From Chloroflexota bacterium (GTDB lineage: Bacteria > Chloroflexota > Chloroflexia > Thermomicrobiales > JADLAZ01), in the NCBI GenBank assembly GCA_020849725.1, contig JADLAZ010000209.1, positions 1 through 53,245 of the forward strand: a stretch of DNA of 53,245 bases, given 5' to 3'. The notes beneath the pieces were generated by a model. That model ran no database searches, was not told the origin of the DNA, and was given only the letters and a program-made list of their open reading frames with translations. Within the stretch, counting starts at the first letter, position 1. Every line of letters begins with the position of its first letter. Of the stretch, positions 34,183-45,343 are shown piece by piece. The translations under genes and the position numbers were made by a program.

Positions 34183-35343
34183 TCAGGTTGGCCGGGGGGA
34201 CGGCGACACCAGAGGAATCAGATGAACGGCGCTGGCCTTGACCGACGCGACGACCGACACGCCGGGCGCGAGTCGCAGATCGTCAACTGACGAACGAGTC
34301 ACGAACGCGATCAGGGGTACGCCGGCGTCAACCTCAACGCGCATCAGCGGCCCATGGGTCGTCACCTGACTGATGACGCCCGGCAGATGATTGCGCACGC
34401 TCGTGACGCCCGGCTGGTCGCGCATGGGCGCCAGCGCGATATCCTCCGGTCGCAGGCAGACGTGGACGGACTGGCCGGTGGTGAGCGTGCCGGGCGCGAC
34501 GAGCTGATGCGGCCCGACTGCGACCGTGACCATACTCGCTTCCGACGCGGTGACGCGGCCAGCCAGGATCGTCTCGATGCCGACGAAGGCAGCCGCGGCG
34601 GGGCTGGCCGGTGTGCCGAAGACGGCGCCCGGTGGGCCGATCTGGGCGATCTCGCCGTCCAGGACCACGCCGATGCGGTCGGCCAGGCGCAGTGCCTCGG
34701 CGCGATCGTGCGTGACGACGACGACCGTCCGGCCTGGTCGGCGCAAGAGACGCTCGATATCGGCTAGCAGTGTCGCGCGTGTCGCCGGGTCAAGCGCGGC
34801 GAACGGCTCATCGAGCAGCAGCACGTCCGGATCGAGGGCCAGTGCCCGCGCAAGACTGACGCGCTGCGCCTCGCCGCCGGACAGGGAGACCGCTGGCCGC
34901 CGGGCGAGTGAGGTGATGCCCAGTGCCCGCAGCCAGGTGGCCACGCGCTCATCGATGGTGGCCCGGTCCAGGCCATGCAGCCGCAGCCCGGCAGCAATGT
35001 TGCCGGCGACGGTCGTGTCGAACAGCAGCGGCTCCTGGAAGGCCATTGCCATGCGCCGGCGTGCGGCCAGCGTGGCGGCGCGCCCGATGACAGGCCGGCC
35101 GTCGAGATGGATCGCGCCGGCGGCCAGAGGCAGCAGCAGGCCGATCGCTTGCAGCAGCGTTGACTTGCCGGCTCCGTTCGGACCGATGAGGGCTACGATC
35201 TCGTCGGCAGCCAGCGCGAGGTGCGGCAGTCGCAGCACGACTCGATGCTCGCGCTCGATGCGCAGGCCGATGGCGGCCAGTCGCGGCGGGCGGGCGGCGG
35301 TTGCCGGCGCGTCTGGGGTGGCCGCGCGCGCCTCCCTTACCAT
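34183..35343 (-). CDS. tupC: tungstate/molybdate ABC transporter ATP-binding protein
   Basis: The 386-residue protein has an ABC ATPase (~20-240): Walker A GPNGAGKST, Q-loop AFQEP, signature LSGGEAQRVSLARALA, Walker B VLLLDEPFAALDP, H-loop VVVTHD. A C-terminal TOBE-type region (~255-380) is the usual oxyanion-responsive domain of ModC-type ATPases. It follows the permease gene by 13 bp in the operon regulator-tupA-tupB-tupC. Tungstate over molybdate is inferred from the TupA homology of the binding protein. The start has a weak ribosome-binding site. Confidence 0.88.
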   Translation of the reverse strand: MVREARAATPDAPATAARPPRLAAIGLRIEREHRVVLRLPHLALAADEIVALIGPNGAGKSTLLQAIGLLLPLAAGAIHLDGRPVIGRAATLAARRRMAMAFQEPLLFDTTVAGNIAAGLRLHGLDRATIDERVATWLRALGITSLARRPAVSLSGGEAQRVSLARALALDPDVLLLDEPFAALDPATRATLLADIERLLRRPGRTVVVVTHDRAEALRLADRIGVVLDGEIAQIGPPGAVFGTPASPAAAAFVGIETILAGRVTASEASMVTVAVGPHQLVAPGTLTTGQSVHVCLRPEDIALAPMRDQPGVTSVRNHLPGVISQVTTHGPLMRVEVDAGVPLIAFVTRSSVDDLRLAPGVSVVASVKASAVHLIPLVSPSPRPT

Positions 35344-35356
35344 GGCAGCCCGGCGC

Positions 35357-36055
35357 TCACAGCGGCCGGCGTCGCTGCTGGACCAGCGTCAGCGCCAGAT
35401 TGACGCCGAAGGCCAGCGCCAGCAGCATGACCGACAGCGCCACGGCACTGGCGAACTGGCCGCGATTGACCTCCAGCACGATCGCCGTCGTCAACACGCG
35501 GGTCTGGTTGGTGATGTTGCCGCCGACCATCATCGACGCGCCGACCTCGGAGATGACCGCGCCGAAGCCGGCCATCACCGCGGCAAGCAACGGCAGCCTC
35601 GCCTCCCGTGCCAGCAGCCAGTACATCTGCGACCGTGATGCGCCCAGGGCCAGGATTTGGAGGCGCAGGCGAGGGTTGAGTTGCTGGATTGACGCGATCG
35701 TCAGGCCGATCACGATCGGGCCGGCGATGACTACCTGGGCGACGATCATCGCCGCTGGCGTGTAGAGCAGGCCGAGACTGCCGAGCGGACCGCTGCGCCA
35801 GAGCAGAATGCTGACGACCAGGCCGGCAACGACCGGCGGCAGCGCCATGCCGGTGTTGACGGCGCTGATCAGCAGTGAACGGCCGGGAAAGCGGTTCATT
35901 GCCAGCGCCATGCCGACTGGGATCCCTACCGCCAGGCAGATCAGGGTCGCTGAGAGCGACACGCGCAGCGACAGCAGCGTCACCGACCACACGGCCGGGT
36001 CACCGCCGAGCAACAGGCGCAGACCGTCGACGACGCCATCGACCAGAACGTCCAT
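35357..36055 (-). CDS. tupB: tungstate ABC transporter permease
   Basis: The 232-residue protein has about five to six membrane helices and the BPD_transp_1 EAA-like loop (LGASRSQMYWLLAREARLP), with AVISEVGASMMVGGNITNQTRVLTTAI typical of TupB/WtpB-type permeases. It is the channel of the tungstate importer. ATG 36055 has GAGAGGG directly upstream; a GTG at 36067 is a less likely start. It lies 14 bp after tupA. Confidence 0.9.
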   Translation of the reverse strand: MDVLVDGVVDGLRLLLGGDPAVWSVTLLSLRVSLSATLICLAVGIPVGMALAMNRFPGRSLLISAVNTGMALPPVVAGLVVSILLWRSGPLGSLGLLYTPAAMIVAQVVIAGPIVIGLTIASIQQLNPRLRLQILALGASRSQMYWLLAREARLPLLAAVMAGFGAVISEVGASMMVGGNITNQTRVLTTAIVLEVNRGQFASAVALSVMLLALAFGVNLALTLVQQRRRPL

Positions 36056-36069
36056 GGCCCTCTCCACGC

Positions 36070-36957
36070 CTAGCCGGGCAGCTTTGTCTCGTCCTTGCCG
36101 GCGGCCGGCACGAACAGTGACTGGCCGAACTTCGCCACACCAAAGTCCTTGATCAGCGCCTGGGTCGGCGCCGCCACCATAAAGTCGGAGAACGCCTGTG
36201 CGCCGCTGGCATTGATGCGCGCGTTCTTGGCCGGGTCGACGCGAATGACGCTGTAGATGTTCAACAGCAACGGGTCGCCCTCGACCAGAACCTTCAGACC
36301 GAGCGTGTCCTTCAGCGACAGGAAGGTGGCGCGGTCAGTAATGGTGTAGGCGCCCTTCTCGGCAGCGATGTTGAGCGTCGCGCCCATGCCCGCACCGGCC
36401 TGCTGATACCAGGGCTGGCCGTCAGGTTTCACAGTGGTGCGGCCCCACAGCTTCTGTTCGAGCTGATGCGTGCCGGAGTTGTCGCCGCGCGAGATGAACG
36501 GCGCCGGCTTGGCAGCGATCTTGGCCAGCGCATCGGTGGCCGGCAGACCGGCGATACCGGCCGGGTCGGCCGGCGGGCCGACGATGATGAAGTCGTTGTA
36601 CATCACAAAGCGACGGTCCTTGCCGTGGCCGGCCTCGAGGAACTTCCGCTCGCTATCCGGCGCATGGACCAGCAGCACGTCGGCTTCGCCGCGCTCGCCC
36701 AGCGCCAGCGCCTGCCCAGTGCCGACGGCGATTGTCTTGACACGGTAGCCGATCTCCTTCTCGAACGCTGGCACGAGCACATCCAACAGGCCACTGTCCT
36801 GCGTGCTGGTCGTCGTCGCGAGGATGATGTCGCTAGTTGGCCGAACCGGCGTGCTGGTGGCGGTCGGTCCCAGGGCGGCACAACCGGTCAGCACAGTCAG
36901 GCTCCAGCCCACCAGCGCGAGTGTCAGACGGGACCAACGTCCGTGATGGGACTGCAT
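36070..36957 (-). CDS. tupA: tungstate-binding lipoprotein
   Basis: The 295-residue protein starts with a lipoprotein signal peptide (LALVGWSLTVLTGC, lipid-modified Cys26) and has the oxyanion-binding motif TTTSTQDSGLLD that defines TupA-type proteins. Further family segments are GTGQALALGERGEADVLLVHAP and FISRGDNSGTHQLEQKLW. It captures tungstate outside the membrane and delivers it to TupB. It begins one base after the regulator stop codon and is therefore tightly coupled to it. Confidence 0.93.
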   Translation of the reverse strand: MQSHHGRWSRLTLALVGWSLTVLTGCAALGPTATSTPVRPTSDIILATTTSTQDSGLLDVLVPAFEKEIGYRVKTIAVGTGQALALGERGEADVLLVHAPDSERKFLEAGHGKDRRFVMYNDFIIVGPPADPAGIAGLPATDALAKIAAKPAPFISRGDNSGTHQLEQKLWGRTTVKPDGQPWYQQAGAGMGATLNIAAEKGAYTITDRATFLSLKDTLGLKVLVEGDPLLLNIYSVIRVDPAKNARINASGAQAFSDFMVAAPTQALIKDFGVAKFGQSLFVPAAGKDETKLPG

Positions 36958-36958
36958 G

Positions 36959-37336
36959 CTAGCCCTCCTCTGGCACTGCCAGCGCGCCGGTGTCGCTGGC
37001 GACGATATCGGCGAACACCAGCGCGAATCGCTGGTCGATGTCTTGCTGCAGGCCGACGGTGAACTGGTGGTAGCGCTCTATCAACAGCCGCGCCGAGGGC
37101 GTCAGGGCCGTGTGCCCACCGTCGCTGCCGCCCGAGTGCGACGTCACCAGCCGAACCCCCAACCGCTGCTCGATCTGCTTGAGTTTGTGCCAGGCGGTGC
37201 GATAGGGCACGCCTAGCGCCTCGGCGGCGCGGCTGAGCGACCCGGTGCGGTCGATCTGCTCCAGCAGCTCGATGCGCCAGTCACTCAGCACGATCTCACC
37301 GTCTCGTTCAACCCAGACCTTCAGTCGTGGCTCCAT
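36959..37336 (-). CDS. ModE-type winged-helix regulator without molbindin domain
   Basis: The 125-residue protein consists of a LysR/ModE-like helix-turn-helix (WRIELLEQIDRTGSLSRAAE, GVPYRTAWHKLKQIEQRLG) and the ModE wing (SHSGGSDGGHTALTPSA). The C-terminal molybdate-binding di-Mop region of E. coli ModE is missing, as in the short ModE-like regulators. It is the first gene of the tungstate operon and probably controls it. There is no ribosome-binding site upstream, and the promoter predicts transcription starting at the ATG. Confidence 0.85.
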   Translation of the reverse strand: MEPRLKVWVERDGEIVLSDWRIELLEQIDRTGSLSRAAEALGVPYRTAWHKLKQIEQRLGVRLVTSHSGGSDGGHTALTPSARLLIERYHQFTVGLQQDIDQRFALVFADIVASDTGALAVPEEG

Positions 37337-37342
37337 GGTGCG

Positions 37343-37372
37343 ATTGTACGTCGCGGCCCGGGCGTTCGGCAA
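37343..37372 (-). promoter_or_regulatory. promoter of the tungstate operon, predicted leaderless
   Basis: Minus strand TTGCCG (37372-37367) and TACAAT (37348-37343) are separated by 18 bp. A start 6-7 bp after the -10 falls at 37336-37337, the A of the regulator's ATG. No Shine-Dalgarno sequence precedes that ATG, consistent with a leaderless mRNA. Confidence 0.6.
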
Positions 37373-37450
37373 GAAAATGTCACACGGTCGGCGGATTGGC
37401 GAAAGTGGACCGACGCCGGCGTTTAAGGGATCGACAAGGGGGTGCGGGCG

Positions 37451-37843
37451 ATGGGGCAAGTAGTAGTCAATGGCGCGATGCTGATGTGCACGTTCGGTGT
37501 GGCGCCGTGCCCGCTGACGGTGGTGCCGAAAGGCGTGCCGGTGATGATCGGCGGGTTGCCGGCGGCGACGATCATGGACTTCGCGCCGATAGCCAATATC
37601 GCGTCGTTCGGCATGTGCTCGGCGCCGACGAATCCGGTTGTGATCGCGGCGACGGCCGCCAAGCTGGGCGTCTTCTCGCCTGCGCCATGCGTGCCGGCAA
37701 CGGCTGCGCCGTGGATGCCCGGCTCCCCGACGGTGATGGTCGGCAATCTGCCGGCGCTGACGAACACGTCGAAATGCATGTGCACCTGGCTGGGCGTTAT
37801 CTCCGTGACCACGCCGGGGCAGTTCACGACCACCGCGCCATAG
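37451..37843 (+). CDS. PAAR-like protein, DUF4280 family
   Basis: The 130-residue Gly/Pro/Ala/Cys-rich protein matches DUF4280: MGQVVVNGAMLMCTFG at the start, IANIASFGMCSAPTNPVV, and a second half ending CMCTWLGVISVTTPGQ. DUF4280 proteins are PAAR-like spike-tip caps of contractile injection systems, or toxin/effector adaptors. No sheath, tube or baseplate genes are present in the window. The gene lies alone between the tungstate operon (divergent) and an MFS gene (convergent, 13 bp). ATG 37451 is preferred to GTG 37442. Confidence 0.8.
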   Translation: MGQVVVNGAMLMCTFGVAPCPLTVVPKGVPVMIGGLPAATIMDFAPIANIASFGMCSAPTNPVVIAATAAKLGVFSPAPCVPATAAPWMPGSPTVMVGNLPALTNTSKCMCTWLGVISVTTPGQFTTTAP

Positions 37844-37856
37844 GCTCCGGGCCGGA

Positions 37857-39119
37857 TCAGGCGCTGGTCTGCCGCAGACGCGGCGTGGCCAGTGCCACCA
37901 GCGCCGTCGCCAGACCGCAGATGAGCGCACCCGCGCCGAGCGCGACTGGCGCGCCGAACGCGCTGGCGATGGCGCCGGCCTGGAGTGAGCCGAGCGGCGT
38001 CAACCCGAATGCCGTGAGCGTCCAGACGCTCATGACTCGGCCGCGCAACGCCTCGGGAACGCTCGTCTGAAGCATGGTGTTGGCGATCGTCATGTAGGTG
38101 ACCATGCTGCAGCCCAGGGCGGCTAGCGCTACCAGCGACAGCGGAAAGAGACGCGACAGGGCGAACGCGAGCAAGCTGGCCGAAAACACGGCCAGCGCCA
38201 CCAGCAGAATCTGGCCGTGCCGCGCCGACCGCCCGAGTGAGGCGACCGCCACCGCGCCAGCGAAAGCGCCGACGCCGGTCGCGGCCATGAGCTGGCCATA
38301 GCCGGTGGCGTCCTGGCCGAGCGCCTCGCGGGCAATGATCGGCATCAGTACCGCGTAGGGGAAGCCGAAGACCGTCAGCACCGCCGTGACGAGCATGATC
38401 GCCCGCCGCGCCGGGTCGTCGCGCAGGTAGGCCAACCCCTCAGCGATGCCCTGCCACAGCGGCAGGCGTTTGCCTACCACCGTTGCCGCTGGCAGGCGGA
38501 TCAGCGCCAGCGCCACCAGCACGGCGACGTAGGTGCCGGTGTTGATGGCGAAGCACAGCGGTAGACCGACGGCGGCGATCAGGATGCCAGCCAGCGCCGG
38601 ACCAATGATCCGGCTGAAGTTGAATTGCACCGAGTTGAGCGCGATCGCGTTGGGTAGGTCGTCGCGCGGCACCAGATCGTTGATGAACGACTGCCATGAT
38701 GGCCCGTTGAAGGCAAACGCCAGACCCATCAGCAGCGACAACACGACGACCTGCTCGATGGTCGCCCAGCCCTGGAAGACCAGCGTCGATAGGATGGCCG
38801 TCAGCGCCAGCAGCAACGCCTGAGTCACAAACAGCACACCACGCCGGCTGAATCGGTCAGCGATGACGCCGGCCGGCAGCGAGAGCAGCAGGATCGGCAC
38901 GGTCTGCGCGAACGACACCACTCCCAGGAGCCAGGCCGAGCCGGTCAGCTCGAGCACCAGCCAGCCCAGCGCGATCGTGCGCATCCAGGAGCCGACATTG
39001 GCGATCAGCGCACCCGACCAGAAGAGTCGGTAATTGCGGTGACGCAGCGCGTGGAGCGCGGCCGGCAGCGGGCGGCGGCGTCGAGGGGGCGTGACAGTTT
39101 CGCCGGCAGAACCAGGCAT
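37857..39119 (-). CDS. MFS transporter, EntS/MFS_3-type
   Basis: The 420-residue membrane protein begins with a basic tail and LRHRNYRLFWSGALIANVGSWM, a hallmark of the MFS_3 group that includes the enterobactin exporter EntS. The loop LPAGVIADRFSRRGVLF and the later LVPRDDLPNAIALNSVQFN are also typical. It is an inner-membrane exporter or multidrug-type carrier; substrate unknown. The 3' end lies 13 bp from the PAAR-like gene on the opposite strand. Confidence 0.88.
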   Translation of the reverse strand: MPGSAGETVTPPRRRRPLPAALHALRHRNYRLFWSGALIANVGSWMRTIALGWLVLELTGSAWLLGVVSFAQTVPILLLSLPAGVIADRFSRRGVLFVTQALLLALTAILSTLVFQGWATIEQVVVLSLLMGLAFAFNGPSWQSFINDLVPRDDLPNAIALNSVQFNFSRIIGPALAGILIAAVGLPLCFAINTGTYVAVLVALALIRLPAATVVGKRLPLWQGIAEGLAYLRDDPARRAIMLVTAVLTVFGFPYAVLMPIIAREALGQDATGYGQLMAATGVGAFAGAVAVASLGRSARHGQILLVALAVFSASLLAFALSRLFPLSLVALAALGCSMVTYMTIANTMLQTSVPEALRGRVMSVWTLTAFGLTPLGSLQAGAIASAFGAPVALGAGALICGLATALVALATPRLRQTSA

Positions 39120-39216
39120 GCGGCTCCGCTCCGAGAAGGCCCCGTGCCACCGCCGATCGCCGGCACGCCAGGCGACGGCACTGTGCTACGCCGTCCGGTG
39201 GTCGTCAATGGCCGCG

Positions 39217-39711
39217 TCAGCCCACACCGTCGCGCGGCGGTCGGTCGAAGACGCCGGACCGACCACCGCGCTTGTGGACGAGCTGGACGTCGGTGATCGT
39301 CATTCCGCGATCGACGGCCTTGACCATATCGTAGACCGTCAGTGCTGCCGCCGAGACCGCCGTCAACGCTTCCATCTCGACGCCGGTCTGGCCAGTCGTC
39401 TTGACCGTTGCGGTGATCTCGACGCGCGGCGGCGTGTCGGCCAGCGTCAATTCAACGGTGATGCTCGTGAGGAGCAGTGGGTGGCACAGCGGGATCAGCT
39501 CGTGGGTGCGCTTGGCGGCCATGATGCCAGCGATCCGCGCCACACCCAGCACATCGCCCTTGGCCGCTTGGCCGGCGGCGATCAGGTCCCGCGTTGCCGG
39601 CTGCAGCAGCACGGCGCCGCGGGCAACGGCAACGCGCTCGGTGGCGGCCTTCTCGCCAACATCCACCATGCGCGCGTGACCCTGGTCGTCGAAATGGGTG
39701 AGTTCGGTCAT
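39217..39711 (-). CDS. moaC: cyclic pyranopterin monophosphate synthase
   Basis: The 164-residue protein matches MoaC along its length: [57 protein letters not shown] (catalytic Asp/Lys, usually DMCKA, here DMVKA) and GGRSG at the end. MoaC converts the MoaA product to cPMP, the first stable pterin in molybdenum/tungsten cofactor synthesis. Its presence a few kilobases from the tungstate importer supports cofactor use, though the genes are not in one operon. Confidence 0.95.
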   Translation of the reverse strand: MTELTHFDDQGHARMVDVGEKAATERVAVARGAVLLQPATRDLIAAGQAAKGDVLGVARIAGIMAAKRTHELIPLCHPLLLTSITVELTLADTPPRVEITATVKTTGQTGVEMEALTAVSAAALTVYDMVKAVDRGMTITDVQLVHKRGGRSGVFDRPPRDGVG

Positions 39712-39849
39712 CAGTCGCCAGCCGTCAGGTGTGGAAGCGCTTCGCGGCGCGCCCCTCCCACGCGAAGCGAATGTCTTGCAGGTGAGCCAGTGGCCGGTAA
39801 CCAGGCGTCAGTCGGAGGCGCCAGCGGACACGGGCAGCGCCGTGGGCCG

Positions 39850-41391
39850 CTAGTACGCATGGCGGTCGCGGAAGAGGAGCAGCGCCGTCTTGGTGATGAT
39901 CTTGAGATCGAACAGGAGCGACCAATTTTCGACGTAGTAGAGATCGTAGCGGGTGCGCTCCTCGATCGAGGTGTCGCCGCGCAGCCCATTCACCTGCGCC
40001 CAGCCGGTGATGCCGGCCTTCTCGATGTGGCGGCGCATGTAGCGCGGGATGCGCTGCGAGAACTGCTCCACGAAATGCGGCCGCTCGGGCCGTGGCCCGA
40101 CGACGCTCATCTCGCCAAACAGCACGTTAATGAATTGTGGTAGCTCATCGAGCGAGTGGCCGCGCATGAAACGGCCGATGCGTGTCACGCGCGGGTCATC
40201 CTTGGTGGCCCACACCGGACCGCTGTCCCGCTCGGCCTCGGTGACCATCGACCGGAACTTCAGCGCGTGGAATGGCAGACCGTCCAGGCCGACGCGCTCC
40301 TGGGCGAACAGGACCGGGCCGCGCGACGTCAGCTTGATCACCAGCGCTAGCAGCAGCATCAGTGGCGACAGCGCGACCAGGACCAGGGTGCTGAACGCGA
40401 TGTCGAAGCTGCGCTTCAGCACCCGGTTGAAGCCGCGCAGGGCGATATTGCGCACGCTGACCATGGGCAGGCCGTCCAGGTCGCCAATGCTCAACTCGTT
40501 GTTGGTGATGAGCTGGAAAGTGTCTGGGTAGACCTTGATGCTGACCGGCTCGTCGATGCAACGGTAGACGAGATCGAGCACTTCGTTGTGCGGGGCGCCG
40601 GAGAGCGCGATGATGACCTCATCAGCGTGCGACAGGCGCACCACATCGGCCAGTTGGGCAGTCGACCCGAGGACCGGCACGCCATGGACATCCGGCTCGT
40701 TGTCGTCGCTGACAAAGCCAACCACGCGGTAGCCGAGATGGGGCGACCGCTCGATGGTGTCGAGGATGATGCGTCCGGTCTCGCCGGCGCCGACAATCAA
40801 GATCCGCTCGGCGTCGACACCATGGCGCCGCAGCAGCGCGATGATGCTGGAATGCACGACGCGACCAGCCATAACGAGGACGATGCACAGGATCCAGCCA
40901 GTGATCAGCAGTTGCCGCGAGTAGATGAAGCGGTCGGCCAGCGCCAGCGAGAGGACGGCGATGGTGATGACGATGCCGAAGGACACCGCGCTGCAGATGC
41001 GCCCGAACTCGTCGAACCGCGACGTGCCGCGCTGGAGGCGGTAGAGCCCGGACACGTTGAAGACGACCATCGAGCAGGCGACCAGCATGATGAGCATGTA
41101 GAGGTAGTCATCGGTCGTCGGCTCGACGAACGGGCCTCGCACATCGACGTTGCGGCGCAGCACGTAGGCCGCGACATAGGCCGCTGCGACCATGGCCGCG
41201 TCGATCAACATCTGCGAGAACAGGAATACCAGCGACAGCCAGCGGCGCCGGGGCCGGCGAGGCGGCTGGGTAGCGGCATCGTGCTGCGGACCCGCCAGCG
41301 CCCCGACAGCGGATGCGAGGGCGACCGCGCTGTGCGGGCGCGAACCCAGCCGAGCCCGCGAGCGAGACCACGCCGACCGCTTCTGGCTCAT
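39850..41391 (-). CDS. polyprenyl-phosphate sugar-1-phosphate transferase (exopolysaccharide initiation)
   Basis: The 513-residue protein has four to five N-terminal membrane helices, a Rossmann-like domain (ILIVGAGETGRIILDTIE, ~200-330), a further helix, and the C-terminal Bac_transf domain with KRSFDIAFSTLVLV, LKFRSM, DELPQFINVLFGEMSVVGPR and RYDLYYVENWSL. It belongs to the WbaP/CpsE/EpsL type that loads the first sugar phosphate onto undecaprenyl phosphate. ATG 41391 overlaps the upstream GT2 stop by 4 bp. Confidence 0.92.
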   Translation of the reverse strand: MSQKRSAWSRSRARLGSRPHSAVALASAVGALAGPQHDAATQPPRRPRRRWLSLVFLFSQMLIDAAMVAAAYVAAYVLRRNVDVRGPFVEPTTDDYLYMLIMLVACSMVVFNVSGLYRLQRGTSRFDEFGRICSAVSFGIVITIAVLSLALADRFIYSRQLLITGWILCIVLVMAGRVVHSSIIALLRRHGVDAERILIVGAGETGRIILDTIERSPHLGYRVVGFVSDDNEPDVHGVPVLGSTAQLADVVRLSHADEVIIALSGAPHNEVLDLVYRCIDEPVSIKVYPDTFQLITNNELSIGDLDGLPMVSVRNIALRGFNRVLKRSFDIAFSTLVLVALSPLMLLLALVIKLTSRGPVLFAQERVGLDGLPFHALKFRSMVTEAERDSGPVWATKDDPRVTRIGRFMRGHSLDELPQFINVLFGEMSVVGPRPERPHFVEQFSQRIPRYMRRHIEKAGITGWAQVNGLRGDTSIEERTRYDLYYVENWSLLFDLKIITKTALLLFRDRHAY

Positions 41392-42416
41392 CCTACACGC
41401 TTTCGATCTGCTGGCCGGAAGGCATTGATCGTCACGGCCAGCCCCCCACGGGCGACGATCCCGGCTAGGATAACGACATTGACCAGTGCCGGCAATGACC
41501 GGGCATAGTGCTTGCGGTGGAAGATCGCCATGGCCTGGTAGAAGGCCACGATCGAGCGCATACTGCGCTGGCGGCTCGCGGCTCCCTTGTGATGGACCAC
41601 CGTCGTGAGGGGAGCGTAAAAGACGCGCCAACCATGCTGCTTGATGCGGAAGGCCCAGTCCAGGTCCTCCCCGTACATGAAGAACGCTTCATCCAGCAGA
41701 CCGGCTGCGTCGATGGCGGCCAGGCGCACCATCATGAACGCACCGACGACTGAGTCGACCTCGGCTGTCACGTCGTTGTCCAGATAGGTCAGGTTGTAGC
41801 CGGCCAGCCGACGCGAACCAGGAAAGAGCCGGCTCAGGCCGAGCAGGCGCGCTGCGGCGCGGCTCGGGGTGGGGAAGAGCCGGCGGCAGGCCAGGTCGAG
41901 CCGGCCGTCTGGCAGGACGATCTTCGGCCCAACCACACCGGCCTCGGGGTGCTGTTCGAGGAAGTCAATCATCCGCACCAGCGAGTCCGACGCCAGCACC
42001 GTGTCCGGGTTAAGCAGCAGCAGGTAGGCGTGGCGGCGATCCTGGTCGGGTGGCGTTTCGGCCACCAGTTGACGCAGCGCCAGGTTGTTGGCGTAGGCGT
42101 AGCCTCGATTGCGCTGGGCAGCGACCAACTCGACCCAGGGGTAGCGCTCGCGCACCATTGCCGCCGACCCGTCGGTAGACGCGTTATCCACGACGACGAC
42201 GCGCATCGGGGCCGTAACCTGGTTTGCCGCCACCGATCGCAAGCAAGTCGCGAGCAGGTCGGCCGTATTGTAGTTGACGATCACGATCGCCAGGGTCGGT
42301 GCGGTGCGCAGCGGCTGTGCCGGCACTGTCAACGATGGCCGCTGGTCGATCACGGCTGCCTCCGTTGGTCCGGGGCCATCGGCTCGCGGCGCCCGCTGCG
42401 TCGGCGCGCTGGCCAT
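41388..42416 (-). CDS. glycosyltransferase family 2 (rhamnosyltransferase-like)
   Basis: The 342-residue protein shows the GT-A fold: AIVIVNYNTADLLATCLRSV, VVVDNASTDGS, the metal motif in LLLLNPDTVL and GAFMMVRLAAIDAAGLLDE, FFMYGEDLDWAFRIKQHGW typical of WbbL-like rhamnosyltransferases. It forms a two-gene operon with the sugar-1-phosphate transferase. ATG 42416 is chosen; GTG 42425 and TTG 42428 are in-frame alternatives. Confidence 0.9.
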   Translation of the reverse strand: MASAPTQRAPRADGPGPTEAAVIDQRPSLTVPAQPLRTAPTLAIVIVNYNTADLLATCLRSVAANQVTAPMRVVVVDNASTDGSAAMVRERYPWVELVAAQRNRGYAYANNLALRQLVAETPPDQDRRHAYLLLLNPDTVLASDSLVRMIDFLEQHPEAGVVGPKIVLPDGRLDLACRRLFPTPSRAAARLLGLSRLFPGSRRLAGYNLTYLDNDVTAEVDSVVGAFMMVRLAAIDAAGLLDEAFFMYGEDLDWAFRIKQHGWRVFYAPLTTVVHHKGAASRQRSMRSIVAFYQAMAIFHRKHYARSLPALVNVVILAGIVARGGLAVTINAFRPADRKRVG

Positions 42417-42834
42417 GGGCAGCACCAATCGGCAATGACCGAGTCTGGTACAATCACGCGAACCCGCCTGCCGCCGCGCCCCGGCGTGACGCGGGAGTGC
42501 GGCCTTCCGGCAGCCGGCGCCACACGTCCGCCGCGCGCTGCCGACGCCCTGTCAATGGCACCTGGACAACGCCACGATCGCGGCCGAGGCGCACGGCACA
42601 GACCTTCTGGCTATTGTGGGCCGGGAATGGGGAGGACGTATAGTGAGGCAGGCCGCCGCGCCACCCTCCTGGCGAGTATAGGGTCGGGCCGATGGAGCGG
42701 CAAGATGCAGCTGGCATCGATCATCTTGTAGTCGCCGCGGCGCTATGGTACAAGTCGCACGCTTCCGCCGCCGCGTTATCGTGCCGAACACGTCGCCCCA
42801 GCACTGGCAGCCGCCTAGACAAAGGGTCACCCGC
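42417..42834. other. divergent intergenic region between glycan genes and lon
   Basis: No supported ORF. On the minus strand a good promoter occurs at 42675-42703 (separate entry). On the plus strand an extended -10, TGGTACAAT (42446-42454), and TATAGT at 42639-42644 with TTGTGG 19 bp upstream, are weak candidates for lon. No CIRCE or HAIR heat-shock operator was found. Confidence 0.4.
42675..42703 (-). promoter_or_regulatory. promoter of the GT2/sugar-transferase operon
   Basis: Minus strand TTGCCG (42703-42698) and TATACT (42680-42675) are separated by 17 bp. Transcription would begin near 42668, leaving a ~250-nt leader to ATG 42416, long enough for post-transcriptional control. Confidence 0.55.
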
Positions 42835-45285
<2,451 letters not shown>

Positions 45286-45343
45286 CGCGCGGGAGCAGCC
45301 GCGCAATGTGGATGGACCCCTGGGGGAGATGAAGGAGAGTACT

